A DNA stretch of 64,000 nucleotides from Myxococcales bacterium (GCA_016716835.1 JADJUW010000001.1:2570001-2634000), one strand, 5' to 3'. Shown: positions 52,736 through 62,626, counted from the stretch's first letter. A program made the numbers and translations. The notes: a model not told the origin generated them from the letters alone.

Positions 52736-55700
52736 TCAGGTTGTAGAGGCGGCGTTTGCGGCAGGTTCGCCGTTTTCAAGCCACGCGGCCTCATACACCG
52801 CGCGCGTGGCGTCGCTATGGTGGGAGACGTCGACCTGGCGCGCGCCGCATAGCTCTAACATGCGCCGCAATTGGCCGCTGACCATCTTGGCGATCACCGG
52901 ATCCATCGCATCGGTGACCAGGGCGATCTGCGCATGGCACGGGCCCACGAGCACCGTTGGTTTAGCCCAGTCATGATAGCGATTCCAAAATGTCGGCAGC
53001 GCGCGCATCGCGGTTTCGGGCGCCACCGAGGTGGGCTCGGCGCCCAAGAATTGGGCAAAGGTCGCGCTCACGGAGGCGCGCCCGATGAGTTCACATACCT
53101 CATCAAGATCCGCCTCTGGGACCGCCGCATGCAGCAAACCGACAAATAAGACAACCACATCCCAGCCCAAGGGCGAGACGTTGGGCAGCAGCGAGGCGGC
53201 CATGCCGGCATCGCGATCCGAGACGCGCCGCAGCACGCCGCTGCCGTATTTGTGGCTGATCACGCGTGCCGCGACGCGGAAGTGAATGCTGCGAAGATGG
53301 GCGCTGCGAAACGCCCCCGTCTCCTCAAAGCCCTTCGCGAGCATCACTTCGCCCGGCGCACCGGCTGAGGGCGGCGATGGGTTGTCCGGCGCGGTGATAC
53401 GCCCGCGATGCGCGAGCCGTTGCGCGGCGTCCAGCGGCGGGGGCATGGTAGCGGCCGCGGCGATATGGCCGGTACGCACGGGCGGTGTCACCTCGGTCGC
53501 TTCGCCGATAATTTCACCGGTGACGCCGATGCGCCGCACCGAGGATTCACGGTGGCCGCGAGGGGCGCCAGGATCGCGTGGCAAGCCGACAACGGGAGGC
53601 TGAGAGGCTGATTGGCTGCGCGTCTCTTCGGCGATGAGGCGCTCGAGCGCGGTCGACAACGCGATCGCAAAGGCCGATGCCGATGCCCAACGTCGCGAGG
53701 GCTCCGGATCGAGCGCCTTGGCAATCACCTTGTCGACGGCGGGGCTGAGCTGGGTGCGAACGCTCGAGGGCCGCGGCAAGTCTTCGTGCAGCTGCCGCGT
53801 GATGATCTGGGCGAGGTTGCCGATACCAAACGGCGGCTGGCAGGTCAGCATGCAGTACACGGTGGCGCCAAGCCCATAGACATCGGTTGCCGGTGATTCG
53901 GCGCCATCGAGAAATGATTCCGGCGCTGAGAACCCTGGCGTACCGGCGGCTTCGCTGCGATCACCCGCGCGCGCGGCGACGCCGACGTCAACGAGGACGG
54001 CGCGATCGCTATCGCGATCGAGCAGAATATTGGCGGGCTTGACGTCGCGATGGATGAGCCCGACGGCGTGCATCGCGTCGAGGCGCATCGCCAATTTCCA
54101 GCGCAATTTGGGCGATGGCGGCCGGCGGAAACCACTCACCTCGATCGACCAAGCTCCGCAAGACGTCGGAAAGTGGCTGGCCCTCGACCAACTCCATCAC
54201 AAAGTAGACGTCGCCCCCATGCTCGCCAAGCGCGTAAACTTGCACGAGGTTGTTGTGCCGCAGCGACGCGAGCATGGCCGCCTCGGCGCGAAATCGTTCG
54301 ACCAGCTCGAGGTCGCTGGCAAGATCGGAACGCAAGACCTTGATCGCCACCGCGCGGCCAAGGCCAATGTCTTCGCCGCGATACACCACGCCCATGGCGC
54401 CGCGTGACAACTCGTGGCGCACGCGATACGTGCCGCCTAACGTCGCCCCAATCGAGAGCGCTGCCTGGCCGACATCGCCGCTCTGGCGCTCGTCGCCGAT
54501 CTCCGCCACCACGACGCCGGGCGTCGCCTGCTTGAGGTGCGCGGCCGCGCGCGCAAAGGCCGCCTCGCCGCTGCGTTCGCCCGCGGCAATCGGCGCGACG
54601 ACCGCGCGAAGTTGGAGATCGATAACGTTGCCGTCGATTTCGAACGGCGGGCTCACCAACGCCGCCAAGAGCTTCTCGGCCACGACCTTGGCCTGGGTCA
54701 TGTTGGCCCCCGCCAACAACACGGCGAGCTCATCGCCGCCATAGCGCCCAACTTGGTCATTGCTGCGCACATTGGTGCGAAGGCGCGCGGCTAACCGCGC
54801 CAACAATTCATCGCCAACGCTATGCCCGAGCCGAAGGTTGAGCCGCCGCATCCCGACGATGTCAAAAACCAGTAACGAAAGCGACTCGCCCCGGCGTTGC
54901 GCCGCGGCCACTTCCTGCGTCGACGCCTGCTCCAGCGCCACGCGCGTCAGCATGCCGGTGAGGGGGTCATGTAAGATGCTGGTCCGCAGGCCGTCACCTT
55001 CGGCGACGAGCCGCAGGTAGCCCGCGCGCCATGAAAACTCACGTGCGACGCGCGGCGCAAACGCCCGCAAATCCTCGCGCTCTTGCAGCGAAAATTGGCG
55101 CGCCCGATCTGCCACCACCGCGAACAACCCATTCACCTCGTTGTTGCCGACCGACAGCGCGATCGCCGCCACGGAGCGGACCTCGCTGCCCACAACCAGC
55201 ACCACGGTGCAGTCGGCCGCCGCGGCGATGCGCGCGGCGGTCGCAATAGATGTCCGATAACCGGACTCTGGGGGTTGCCGCGCGGTGCGGGGCCGCATGG
55301 TCTCCTGCTCGCGCCACCACACGATCGCATCCTCGCTGAGAAACGCATGCGCGACGCGCGCCAGGCCCTCGCGGGTGGCCTCATCGGTCACGTCCATGAC
55401 CGAAACGCTCATCAGCGCGCGTGCCCGCGCGACATCGGTGCCACAGTTGGCGGGCGCCGGGGCCAAGATCTCGGCAAATGATTCGACCCAGTACGGCGAC
55501 AACACCACCGTGTGTGCCCCGACCTGCGAGCTCGCCGACGCAATCTTGGCGGCGTGCTCTGGGTCACCGAGCAACACCTTGCGCGCGTCCACCAAGACGT
55601 CTAGCGAGGCGGCCACCGGCGACTGCCCTGCGACGGCGGACGCCGTCAGCAACACGACATCACCGGGTTGCTGATCGCTGACCGAGACGTTGTGCAGCAA

Positions 55701-55781
55701 GGTATAGCGAAACCGTTCCGCAAGCTCCTCGGCGATGACGGCGACCGCTTGGCTTGGGTCGAGCACGATCAAGCGAGGCAC
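52736..55781 (-). pseudogene. GGDEF domain - Ser/Thr kinase fusion protein, split by +1 frameshift
   Basis: One 3-kb gene read as two frames: 55781 to about 54082, then 54082 to 52736. A surplus base near 54082-54083 (GATGCGCCTCGAC, where GATGCGCTCGAC would restore the frame) breaks the kinase at ...ALEIGDA / LDAMHAVGLIHRD. Domains: N-terminal regulatory region (~1-265), GGDEF (~270-430) with active-site GGDEL at 348-352, and a protein kinase: ATP loop LSRGAMGVVY, AIKVL lysine, HRDVKPANIL, DVG for DFG, and GTPGFSAPE. The C-terminal ~220 residues follow a Pro/Arg linker. The frameshift may be an assembly error; if so the protein would be ~1015 aa. Confidence 0.85.
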
Positions 55782-55873
55782 GTCGAAAATTGTAACCCGC
55801 GCGCCTCGGCTTGGTGCGCGGAGTCGCCGCGAATTCGGGTGCGCGAATCCACCTACATAAGTGTCGGTACCAA

Positions 55874-57079
55874 CTACGTGTCGAGTCGGCGCAGCGCCTC
55901 AATGCCCGGCAAGGCAAGTCCCTGAATAAACTCGAGCGACGCGCCGCCGCCCGTAGAGACATGGGTCATGCCCTCGGCCAGCCCCGCCTGCGCCACCGCC
56001 GCGGCGCTGTCGCCACCACCCACCACGGTATAGGCAAGCTTGTGCGCCGCCATCGCGCGCGCCACCGCCAGGGTGCCATCGGCGAACGCTGGCGTTTCAA
56101 ACCGGCCCATCGGCCCGTTCCAAAAAATGGTGCGTGCGCCGCGCAAGACGTCGCAATAGGTCGCAATCGTCGCGGGGCCAATATCGAGCGCCATCAGCTG
56201 GTCCGGAAACTTAGCGACGGTTACGACTTGCCCGCTCGTGGCGTCGAGCGACGCGGCCGCGGTCACGTCGGTGGGGAGATAGACCTTGACCTTGCGCTCG
56301 CCGGCCTTGCGCAGCAGATTGCGCGCGAGCGCAAGCTTATCTTCTTCGACGCGGCTCTTGCCGAGCGCGTGGCCTTGCGCGGCGAGAAACGTATTGGCCA
56401 TCGCGCCGCCAATCACCAAACTCGCGATCTTGCCGAGCAAGGCCTCAAGCACCTCGACCTTATCGGAAACTTTGGCGCCGCCGACCACCGCCACATACGG
56501 CTCCTCGACCTTGCCGAGCAGGTGCGACAACACCTCGATCTCCTTGGCCATCACCAGGCCCGCGCCAAACTCGCGCACGTACTTAACCATCCCCGCCGTC
56601 GAGGCATGGGCGCGGTGAGCGGTGCCAAAGGCATCGTTTACGTACACGTCGCAATAGGAGGCTAGCTCGCGGGAAAAATCGTCGTCGTTGGCCTCTTCGC
56701 GCGCGTCAAACCGCAAGTTCTCGAGCATCGAAATTTCGCCATCGCGCACGTCGGCCGCCACCTTGCGCGCCCCATCGCCCACCGGCTCATCAGCCAACGT
56801 CACCTCGGCGCCGAGCAAGGCCGCGAGCCGGGCCGCCACCGGCTCGAGCGAGTACTTCGGCGTCGCCTTGCCCCCCGGCCGCCCGAGATGCGAGCCTAGC
56901 AAGATGCGCGCACCCCGCTGACGCAGCGCTTGCAGGGTCGGCAGCGTCGCAAGAATCCGCGCGTCGTCGGCCACCTCGCCACCTGGCGTCAGCGGCACGT
57001 TGTAGTCAACGCGCACAAAGACGCGCTGCCCTTCGACGGGCAATTCGCTGAGGTTCTTGATGCCGTTGGGTAGTGCCAT
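55874..57079 (-). CDS. pgk: Phosphoglycerate kinase
   Basis: 401 aa. N-domain motifs FVRVDYNVPL and LGSHLGRPGGK, the C-domain nucleotide region GGAKVSDKVEVLEAL, and the hinge GPMGRFETPAFADGT and VVGGGDSAAAV are all typical. It makes ATP and 3-phosphoglycerate from 1,3-bisphosphoglycerate. It follows the GAPDH gene by 39 bp in the same direction, the usual gap-pgk operon. Confidence 0.98.
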   Translation of the reverse strand: MALPNGIKNLSELPVEGQRVFVRVDYNVPLTPGGEVADDARILATLPTLQALRQRGARILLGSHLGRPGGKATPKYSLEPVAARLAALLGAEVTLADEPVGDGARKVAADVRDGEISMLENLRFDAREEANDDDFSRELASYCDVYVNDAFGTAHRAHASTAGMVKYVREFGAGLVMAKEIEVLSHLLGKVEEPYVAVVGGAKVSDKVEVLEALLGKIASLVIGGAMANTFLAAQGHALGKSRVEEDKLALARNLLRKAGERKVKVYLPTDVTAAASLDATSGQVVTVAKFPDQLMALDIGPATIATYCDVLRGARTIFWNGPMGRFETPAFADGTLAVARAMAAHKLAYTVVGGGDSAAAVAQAGLAEGMTHVSTGGGASLEFIQGLALPGIEALRRLDT

Positions 57080-57118
57080 GCGCGCGTGCTCCCTAACCGT
57101 GATGCCCGACGTAACGTC

Positions 57119-58123
57119 TTACAGGCGTGACGCGACAAAGCGCGTGAGATCAAAGAGGCGCTGTGAATAGCCCATCTCATTGTCATACCAGGCAATCACC
57201 TTGACCTGATCGCCCATCGCGATCGTCAGCGGCAGATCCACCGTCGCCGAGTGGCGGTTGCCATTGTAATCGCACGACACCAGCGGCTCCTCGGTTACCG
57301 CCAAGATGCCCTTAAGCGGCCCCGCCGCGGCCGCCGTGAAGGCGGCGGTGACTTGCGCGACTGTCGCGGCTTTCTCAAGGCGCACCGTCAAGTCGATCAT
57401 CGAGACGTTCGGCGTCGGCACCCGCACCGCGAAACCGTCAAGCTTGCCGGCCATCACCGGCAACACCTCTTTGAGCGCCTTGGCGGCGCCGGTGGTGGTG
57501 GGAATCATCGACAACGCTGCGGCTCGCGCGCGCCGCAGATCTTTGTGCGGCAAATCGAGGATTTGTTGATCGTTGGTATAGGAATGCACCGTGGTCATGA
57601 TGCCCGAGACGATGCCAAAGGCCTCGTGGAGCACCTTGGTGACCGGCGCCAGGCAATTGGTGGTGCACGAGGCGTTGGAAATTACGTGATGCGACGCAGG
57701 CACATACGCCTCAAGATTGATGCCACAACACAGGGTCACGTCGGGCGACTTGGCCGGCGCGCTGATGATGACTTTTTTGGCGCCCCCGAGGTGCTTGGCG
57801 GCCTTCTCGCGATCGGTAAAATGGCCCGTCGCCTCGATCACGACGTCGACGCCGTGCTTCGCCCACGGAATGTTGGCGGGGTCTCTTTCTGCCGAAATCG
57901 CCACGCGATCGCCGTTGATCGACAGCCCTTCGCCATCCACCGCAACCACCCCGGGGTATTTGCCGTGCACCGAGTCGTGCTGCAGCAAGTGCCGCAGCGT
58001 CGCGACGTCGGTCAGGTCGTTGATCAGCACGAGGTCAAAGGCGTCGCGTTGATCCGCCAAACAACGCGCAAAGCCGCGCCCGATTCGACCAAATCCGTTG
58101 ATGCCAATTTTCACCTTTGCCAT
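57119..58123 (-). CDS. gap: Glyceraldehyde-3-phosphate dehydrogenase, type I
   Basis: 334 aa from ATG 58123. The NAD-binding loop is KIGINGFGRIGRGFARC; the active-site Cys is in SNASCTTNCLAPVTKVL; the phosphate site RAAALSMIPTTTGAAKA and the C-terminal WYDNEMGYSQRLFDL are standard. It catalyses the phosphorylating oxidation in glycolysis and gluconeogenesis. First gene of gap-pgk; upstream a short hypothetical on the same strand begins 101 bp away. Confidence 0.98.
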   Translation of the reverse strand: MAKVKIGINGFGRIGRGFARCLADQRDAFDLVLINDLTDVATLRHLLQHDSVHGKYPGVVAVDGEGLSINGDRVAISAERDPANIPWAKHGVDVVIEATGHFTDREKAAKHLGGAKKVIISAPAKSPDVTLCCGINLEAYVPASHHVISNASCTTNCLAPVTKVLHEAFGIVSGIMTTVHSYTNDQQILDLPHKDLRRARAAALSMIPTTTGAAKALKEVLPVMAGKLDGFAVRVPTPNVSMIDLTVRLEKAATVAQVTAAFTAAAAGPLKGILAVTEEPLVSCDYNGNRHSATVDLPLTIAMGDQVKVIAWYDNEMGYSQRLFDLTRFVASRL

Positions 58124-58223
58124 GTCTGCCTCCAAGCGAGCGCAGCCTAGTCGATCGCCCCACGCCGGGCCACCTTCATCGCGGGCAAATACGGACCGAG
58201 CGCGCGCTTTGCACGGCGGCAAA

Positions 58224-58433
58224 TCAAACCGCGGCGAGGCGCGGCGGGGCGGCAATTGCCGCGTCGTCCAGCGCGCGTTGCGCGCGTGCGTCGCGATCCG
58301 TCACCTCACCAAGCAGGGCGGTGGCAAGCGAGACGACGTCGCGATCCGTGTAGCCTTGGGCCGCAAGATCTTTGTAGAGCGAGCGTGCGAGAATGCTCAT
58401 CGCTTTCGCTCGCTCTTGCGTGGACGCGGTCAT
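58224..58433 (-). CDS. Small hypothetical protein
   Basis: 69 aa, helical in appearance (MSILARSLYKDLAAQGYTDR, DVVSLATALLGEVTDRD). Codon-position GC fits a coding frame and the start codon ATG 58433 is followed by a plausible short helical bundle. The remainder (~residues 45-69) is Ala-rich. No family recognised. Possibly cotranscribed with gap. Confidence 0.5.
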   Translation of the reverse strand: MTASTQERAKAMSILARSLYKDLAAQGYTDRDVVSLATALLGEVTDRDARAQRALDDAAIAAPPRLAAV

Positions 58434-58629
58434 GTAGCTGCCTTAAAGCACGCCGCGTGCCAAAGACCAAGACTATTATTCTAGCCACTTATGGACGCCG
58501 TTCAGCGTCCGGGGCGATCGATGGCGAGCCCACGTAGCACCCGCTGCGTAACCTCCTGCGCACCTACACGACTGAGCAGTATCCTTACGCCTTACGAAAT
58601 GGTCCACGCCCCACAACACCGAGGCGCCA
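58434..58629. other. Intergenic region, no feature recognised
   Basis: 196 bp between the small hypothetical and the PilZ gene. It contains a less GC-rich patch around 58450-58480, possibly the promoter of the downstream minus-strand gene, but no clear motif. Small frames on both strands lack protein character. Confidence 0.5.
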
Positions 58630-59025
58630 TTATGACAAATCAAAGGTTTGCTTGGGCAACGGCGCAAGTCCCGGAGTGCTGCGTTCGAGCGTGCCGCATA
58701 GCTCCTCCAGACACCGCCTTGACGCCGCTGCTGGATGCGCATCAAAGACAACACCGAGCTGGTACTCTTGCTCAATTCTTGTCATCCATACCACGCGCCC
58801 CGTGACCGCTTCGGTATGCGCGGTTGGCTGGCCGTCTGGCCCTAGCCAAGGCACATACAACGTCAAGGCCGTGCCGACGGGAAAATCGCTATCTGCATGG
58901 AGGCACGCGCCACCGAGCGAAATGTCCTTGGTCCGCACCGCATGCCGTGCGGTACCCGGCCCGGTGGTACCAATCACCAGCGGCAAGTGAACGGAAAATC
59001 GCGGATGCTGCCGTTGCTGCACCAC
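58630..59025 (-). CDS. PilZ domain protein (c-di-GMP-binding type)
   Basis: 131 aa single-domain protein. The N-terminal RxxxR-like segment is QRQHPRFSVHLPLVI and the second motif is KDISLGGACLHADSDFPVG (D/N-x-S-x-x-G). Together they form the c-di-GMP site. The tail (ASRRCLEELCGTLERSTPGL) is helical. It could respond to cyclic dinucleotides made by proteins like the GGDEF-kinase ~3.6 kb away, although no operon link exists. Confidence 0.85.
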   Translation of the reverse strand: MVQQRQHPRFSVHLPLVIGTTGPGTARHAVRTKDISLGGACLHADSDFPVGTALTLYVPWLGPDGQPTAHTEAVTGRVVWMTRIEQEYQLGVVFDAHPAAASRRCLEELCGTLERSTPGLAPLPKQTFDLS

Positions 59026-59129
59026 GACATCCTACTGCAGGAGTTTATGCGCGGGCCAGTTCTTGGCTAGCCGCGGCGAGCCTCCTGCGGGGCCAAGATG
59101 GCCGCCGAATGCTGGGCTTTGAAAGACGA

Positions 59130-59537
59130 TTATCGGCGGCGGCGGCGGCGCGCTGGGCGTGGCGCCACGGCGGCAGCTTCAAGCTCTTCGAGATGCTCGA
59201 GCATCTGAATCATGGTCGCGCGCGTTGGCGGGTGCGGCTCATTGGTGATGGCGCGGCCTAGGCCGATGCGTAGCTCCGCGCGCAACTCCGACTCGATGAG
59301 TCGATACGTGCGTAGCGCCTCTTCGGCGTCATAGTAGTTTAGATCGGCTTCGCAACCGGTGGCTGCGATCCACACCGCGGCGAGGGCCGCAGCGCGACGG
59401 CCGGGTTGCGAAACGGCAAATTCTTTGACCGTGGTGCGCAAGCGTTGGCGCACGATATGGATTGGTGGCAGCGCGACTAGTCCGTCGGTCTCGTCTTCAG
59501 GACGTCGCAAAAAGGTTCGATTCAATGGCGTTTCCAT
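59130..59537 (-). CDS. Hypothetical protein
   Basis: 135 aa from ATG 59537; the frame continues upstream to 59597 without protein character. The centre (RTTVKEFAVSQPGRRAAALA) and helical segment (EEALRTYRLIESELRAELRIGLGRAITN) are amphipathic; the C-terminus ends in Arg runs (PARRRRRR). A short hydrophobic piece (AALAAVWIAATGC) is not a convincing membrane helix. Function unknown. Confidence 0.6.
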   Translation of the reverse strand: METPLNRTFLRRPEDETDGLVALPPIHIVRQRLRTTVKEFAVSQPGRRAAALAAVWIAATGCEADLNYYDAEEALRTYRLIESELRAELRIGLGRAITNEPHPPTRATMIQMLEHLEELEAAAVAPRPARRRRRR

Positions 59538-59865
59538 AGCGGATTTTTTCCTTATTGTTCCCCAGCGCGAGCAGCCGCGCCGAACTGCAAGTTGCATGAA
59601 TTGGGTGGTGATTGCGAGAAATATTTTGGGAAATTCGCAATGTTCCGGATCCCCTTTTTCCTGACATAGACTGAACTTAGCAGTGAACTCTCACATGATC
59701 ATACATCGACCGCGGCGCGGCAATTTTTTGGCTTGAAGCCCCTTCGCGACGCACCCATGCGCATTTGCGACTTCGACGCATTACAGCAATACGTTTGCGC
59801 AGTTACGTGAATTCTGCTCAAGACGCCAGTTCAGTAAGGGCGAACAAATTTTACGTGGTCCAAGC
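59538..59865. other. AT-richer intergenic region with a small inverted repeat
   Basis: 328 bp, distinctly richer in AT than the surroundings. It contains ATTGCGA (59611-59617) and TCGCAAT (59635-59641), a 7-bp perfect inverted repeat around an AT-rich 17-bp centre, which may be an operator upstream of the 59537 gene (minus). The rest shows no RNA gene or further repeat that I can identify. Confidence 0.5.
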
Positions 59866-60798
59866 TTAGTTTTGCTCGACCCGCGACAGCAGCGCCGCGA
59901 TCGCGTCATTCACTCGCTCGGCGCGCTCGATGGGCGTCACGTGCGAGCCGTCTTCGATCGCGACATAGTGCGCGCTTGGGATTTGTGCCGCCATCGCTTC
60001 GCTGCGCGCCGCGTGGATCATGCGATCGCGCAGGCCTGCGATGACCACGGTCGGGACGTCGTGCAGCGTTGGCAGCACGTCCGTCGCATCGTGCGCCATG
60101 GCCTCCCGCAAGAGCGCGAAAAAAAACTCCATATCGGTGTGCGTGATGCCGATGAGATACGGCAAAAAATCCTCGTAATCGACGAGCTCGGGGTGAATCT
60201 CCAGCCGCCTTGCGAGTTCGAACGTCAGTCGCGTCGGCACCACCAACCGCGACGCCAACTTCACCAGGCCCGCATGCCTTTGCACCACGCCCTGCAACTG
60301 CTTGGTGCGTTCATCCCAATCATGGCGGCCAAACATGCCGTCGAGCATGTGCCCCGGTGCCCCGCACAAGAGGCCAAGGCCAACCACGCGGTGCGGCGCG
60401 CGGCGCGCCAGCTCAAGCGCCACCTGCACGCCCATCGAATGGCCAAGCACGACGACCTTGGTGACCCCGAAGTTGTCGAGCATGAGCTCGGCGTCGGCGG
60501 CCAGCTGCGACACGCTCGCGCTGGCGAGGTCGCTGGGCCGACCGGATCTACCATGCCCGCGATAATGCGGGTGCAAGACGAAGCGCGGCGCGAAATGGGC
60601 CTTTAGGTGGCGCCAGATAAAGCCATCACAGCCAATGCCATCGAGCAACAAGATGGCTGGGGTGGCGCGATCACCTGGGGCAACTGCCGCGGCCGACGCC
60701 GCAACCGCACCGCGAGGCGTGGCCGCTCCTAAATTTCCAAGCGTTTCACAATAAATTGCGGTGCCGTCAGCGGCCGCAACGTATCGCGCTTGGCTCAG
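59866..60798 (-). CDS. Alpha/beta hydrolase, probable CTG start
   Basis: 310 aa if read from CTG 60798. No ATG, GTG or TTG occurs in frame before TTG 60651, yet the region between codes for a convincing hydrolase N-terminus (SQARYVAAADGTAIYCETLG, RATPAILLLDGIGCDG). CTG 60798 overlaps the upstream TGA by 4 bp and AAGGA sits 6 nt before it. The catalytic Ser is in VVVLGHSMGVQVALELA; Asp in IAGLRDRM and His in EDGSHVTPIERAERV. It follows the 66-aa ribbon-helix-helix gene. Substrate unknown. Confidence 0.85.
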   Translation of the reverse strand: MSQARYVAAADGTAIYCETLGNLGAATPRGAVAASAAAVAPGDRATPAILLLDGIGCDGFIWRHLKAHFAPRFVLHPHYRGHGRSGRPSDLASASVSQLAADAELMLDNFGVTKVVVLGHSMGVQVALELARRAPHRVVGLGLLCGAPGHMLDGMFGRHDWDERTKQLQGVVQRHAGLVKLASRLVVPTRLTFELARRLEIHPELVDYEDFLPYLIGITHTDMEFFFALLREAMAHDATDVLPTLHDVPTVVIAGLRDRMIHAARSEAMAAQIPSAHYVAIEDGSHVTPIERAERVNDAIAALLSRVEQN

Positions 60799-60995
60799 GC
60801 GATTTCCTTCTCGTCTTCCTCGCCGGGAAATTCATTCACCGACGGGTATTTCATGATTTCTTTCCGCGCGATCTTCCATGCTTTTTGCACGATCCACGAA
60901 AGCGAGCGATCTTGGCGATTCGCTTCTTCCTGGATTTCCTTGAGCATGTCTTCGGGGAAGTAGAGGGATTGCTTGCGTTTGTCAGATCCTGCCAT
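60795..60995 (-). CDS. Small ribbon-helix-helix-like protein (TIGR04563-type)
   Basis: 66 aa. KRKQSLYFPEDMLKEIQEEA, RQDRSLSWIVQKAWKIARKE follow the pattern of a single ribbon-helix-helix (Arc/CopG-like) unit: strand with alternating polar residues, helix, then S-x-S-W helix. The acidic C-terminus is EFPGEEDEKEIA. It resembles the myxobacterial TIGR04563 family of unknown role. The first gene of a two-gene unit with the hydrolase, which seems to start at CTG overlapping its stop. Confidence 0.8.
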   Translation of the reverse strand: MAGSDKRKQSLYFPEDMLKEIQEEANRQDRSLSWIVQKAWKIARKEIMKYPSVNEFPGEEDEKEIA

Positions 60996-61261
60996 ATCCG
61001 CAGTAGTTTCGCGATCCAGACCTCACTGTGTCAAGCTATCCGACACTGTACTCCACGAAATTCGTTCCACTTACAGAAGTTTTGGACCTCGCACCTTAGG
61101 GTCCTAGGCCCCACCCCTTACGTCGCAGCGCGTCGGAAGGCGAATGTTGAATTTCTTTGCGAAATGGTGAGCCCGCATGCGCGCGCGGGTTGCCACGGTG
61201 ACAATTCGTCACTATCGTGCCGCATCGATTTTCTCGGCAATTTGCCGGAAGGACGCGTTAA
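60996..61261. other. Intergenic region upstream of the DksA/TraR gene
   Basis: 266 bp between the divergently oriented ribbon-helix-helix and DksA-like genes, so both promoters should lie here. The ribosome-binding site AAGGA precedes the GTG of the DksA-like gene. CCTTAGGGTCCTAGG near 61094-61108 is a partly palindromic stretch, too short to interpret. No RNA gene is seen. Confidence 0.45.
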
Positions 61262-61648
61262 GTGACCACAACAGCGACTAAAGGACTCTCAAAGAAGGAA
61301 CTCAAGCAGTTCCAGGATCTCCTCGTAGAAAAGCGAGAGGGCGTGCTGGAACGGGCACGCAAGACGCTTACGGAGGATATGACGCTTGACCCCAACGACC
61401 TCGCGGATGAGATGGATCTCGCCTCTAGCGAGTCGCTGCAATCGTTTGAATTTCGTTTGCGCGGGCGCGACAAGTCCTTGCTGACCAAAGTCGAGCTGGC
61501 GCTGCGCAAGATTGACCAAGGCACCTTTGGCATTTGCGAGTTATGCGAGGAAGCGATTGGCAAAAAGCGCCTCGAGGCTCGCCCGGAAACCACGCTCTGC
61601 ATCCGTTGTAAAGAGGAGCAAGAGCGCGAAGAACGCACGTTCGGCTAA
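61262..61648 (+). CDS. TraR/DksA family zinc-finger transcription factor
   Basis: 128 aa from GTG 61262 with AAGGA upstream. The N-terminal coiled coil (LSKKELKQFQDLLVEKREGV) and the DxxDxA tip motif (DEMDLAS) are followed by the zinc finger CELCEEAIGKKRLEARPETT and CIRCKEEQ (C-x2-C ... C-x2-C), the DksA_TraR pattern. It binds the RNA polymerase secondary channel and, with ppGpp in DksA, regulates rRNA and stress promoters. Single gene. Confidence 0.93.
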   Translation: MTTTATKGLSKKELKQFQDLLVEKREGVLERARKTLTEDMTLDPNDLADEMDLASSESLQSFEFRLRGRDKSLLTKVELALRKIDQGTFGICELCEEAIGKKRLEARPETTLCIRCKEEQEREERTFG

Positions 61649-61846
61649 GCTTATAGGCGCTGAGCGCGCGACGCGCCGTTGTGCGCAACATCACGGCTGG
61701 CGCAATTGACACGCCTGCAAGGCTTCGGAATACTTCGTCATTGAATACGGCGACACGAGGCGACGTCACAACGTTATCTCACATGCACGTAAGGCCTAGC
61801 GCCGCACGTGCCACCGTCCGTCTGACTTACGTAAAGGAAGCTACAT

Positions 61847-62626
61847 ATGAAACATGCACCAAGATTCGTTCAGTTCTCTGCATTAGCCCTCGCCCTAGCC
61901 GCTGGCCTCAGCGGCTGCCTCGTCTCTGGCAGCGCGCGCCTGAGCACGTCGGGGTCGATCGCGTACAGCGAGCCGCCTCCTCCACAAGAAGAAGTAGTCT
62001 CACATCGCCGCGGCTATGTATGGATCAAGGGCCGCTGGGATTGGCGCGGCGGCCAATGGGTGTGGGTTGCTGGTCGATGGGAAGCTGAACGCGGCGGCTA
62101 CGCCTGGGAGGCAGGCCGATGGGAACGCCGCGGCCGCAATTGGCATTGGGTTGAAGGTCGCTGGGTCGTCGGCGCCGCGAGCCATGGCGGTGGTCACAGC
62201 GGCGGCGGTACGGTCATCGTATCGGATCGGCCAGGCGTGAGCAGTACGACCACTAGCCCCACGGTCCGTTGTCCCGATGGTTCGATCACGACGGCGCGCT
62301 GCGCGCCCGTAGCGGCACCTCCAACGTACGTCCCACCACCGGCGCCCGCAACCGTAGTTGTCTCTGACCGACCTGGAAGGCCGAGCACCGTTGTCGTGCC
62401 ACCGGGCAACTGGCCAACGCAGCCACCGCCTGCGCCGCAAGCGGAACGCGTTGGCACTGCGCGCAGGGGCTATTTCTGGCAACCCGGTCGCTGGGTGTGG
62501 CAAGACGGCAAGTATTCGTGGCGCGCTGGCAGCTGGCAGAAGGCCCAAGCCTCAAAGACGTGGTCGCCTGGTCGCTGGGAGCTGCGTGGTAGCGTGTACA
62601 TCTGGATCGACGGCTCCTGGAATTAA
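61847..62626 (+). CDS. WGXW-repeat lipoprotein
   Basis: 259 aa with GGAAG 9 nt before ATG 61847. The signal ends ALALAAGLSGC (lipobox L-S-G-C). The mature protein consists of tandem ~20-residue units with YxWxxGRW (GYVWIKGRWDWRGGQWVW, GYAWEAGRWERRGRNWHWVE, YFWQPGRWVWQDGKYSWRAG, SWQKAQ..WSPGRWELRG), the YXWGXW-repeat family, in two blocks separated by a Pro/Thr/Ser-rich linker (~115-200). Role unknown, presumably envelope-associated. The downstream HEAT gene is convergent. Confidence 0.92.
   Translation: MKHAPRFVQFSALALALAAGLSGCLVSGSARLSTSGSIAYSEPPPPQEEVVSHRRGYVWIKGRWDWRGGQWVWVAGRWEAERGGYAWEAGRWERRGRNWHWVEGRWVVGAASHGGGHSGGGTVIVSDRPGVSSTTTSPTVRCPDGSITTARCAPVAAPPTYVPPPAPATVVVSDRPGRPSTVVVPPGNWPTQPPPAPQAERVGTARRGYFWQPGRWVWQDGKYSWRAGSWQKAQASKTWSPGRWELRGSVYIWIDGSWN

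Noticed and set aside
58476..58775. 99-aa minus-strand ORF overlapping the PilZ gene
   Set aside because: The PilZ motifs are in another frame, and the ORF has no recognisable features.
60756..61265. 169-aa plus-strand ORF over the ribbon-helix-helix gene
   Set aside because: It is antisense to a better supported small gene and has an improbable composition.
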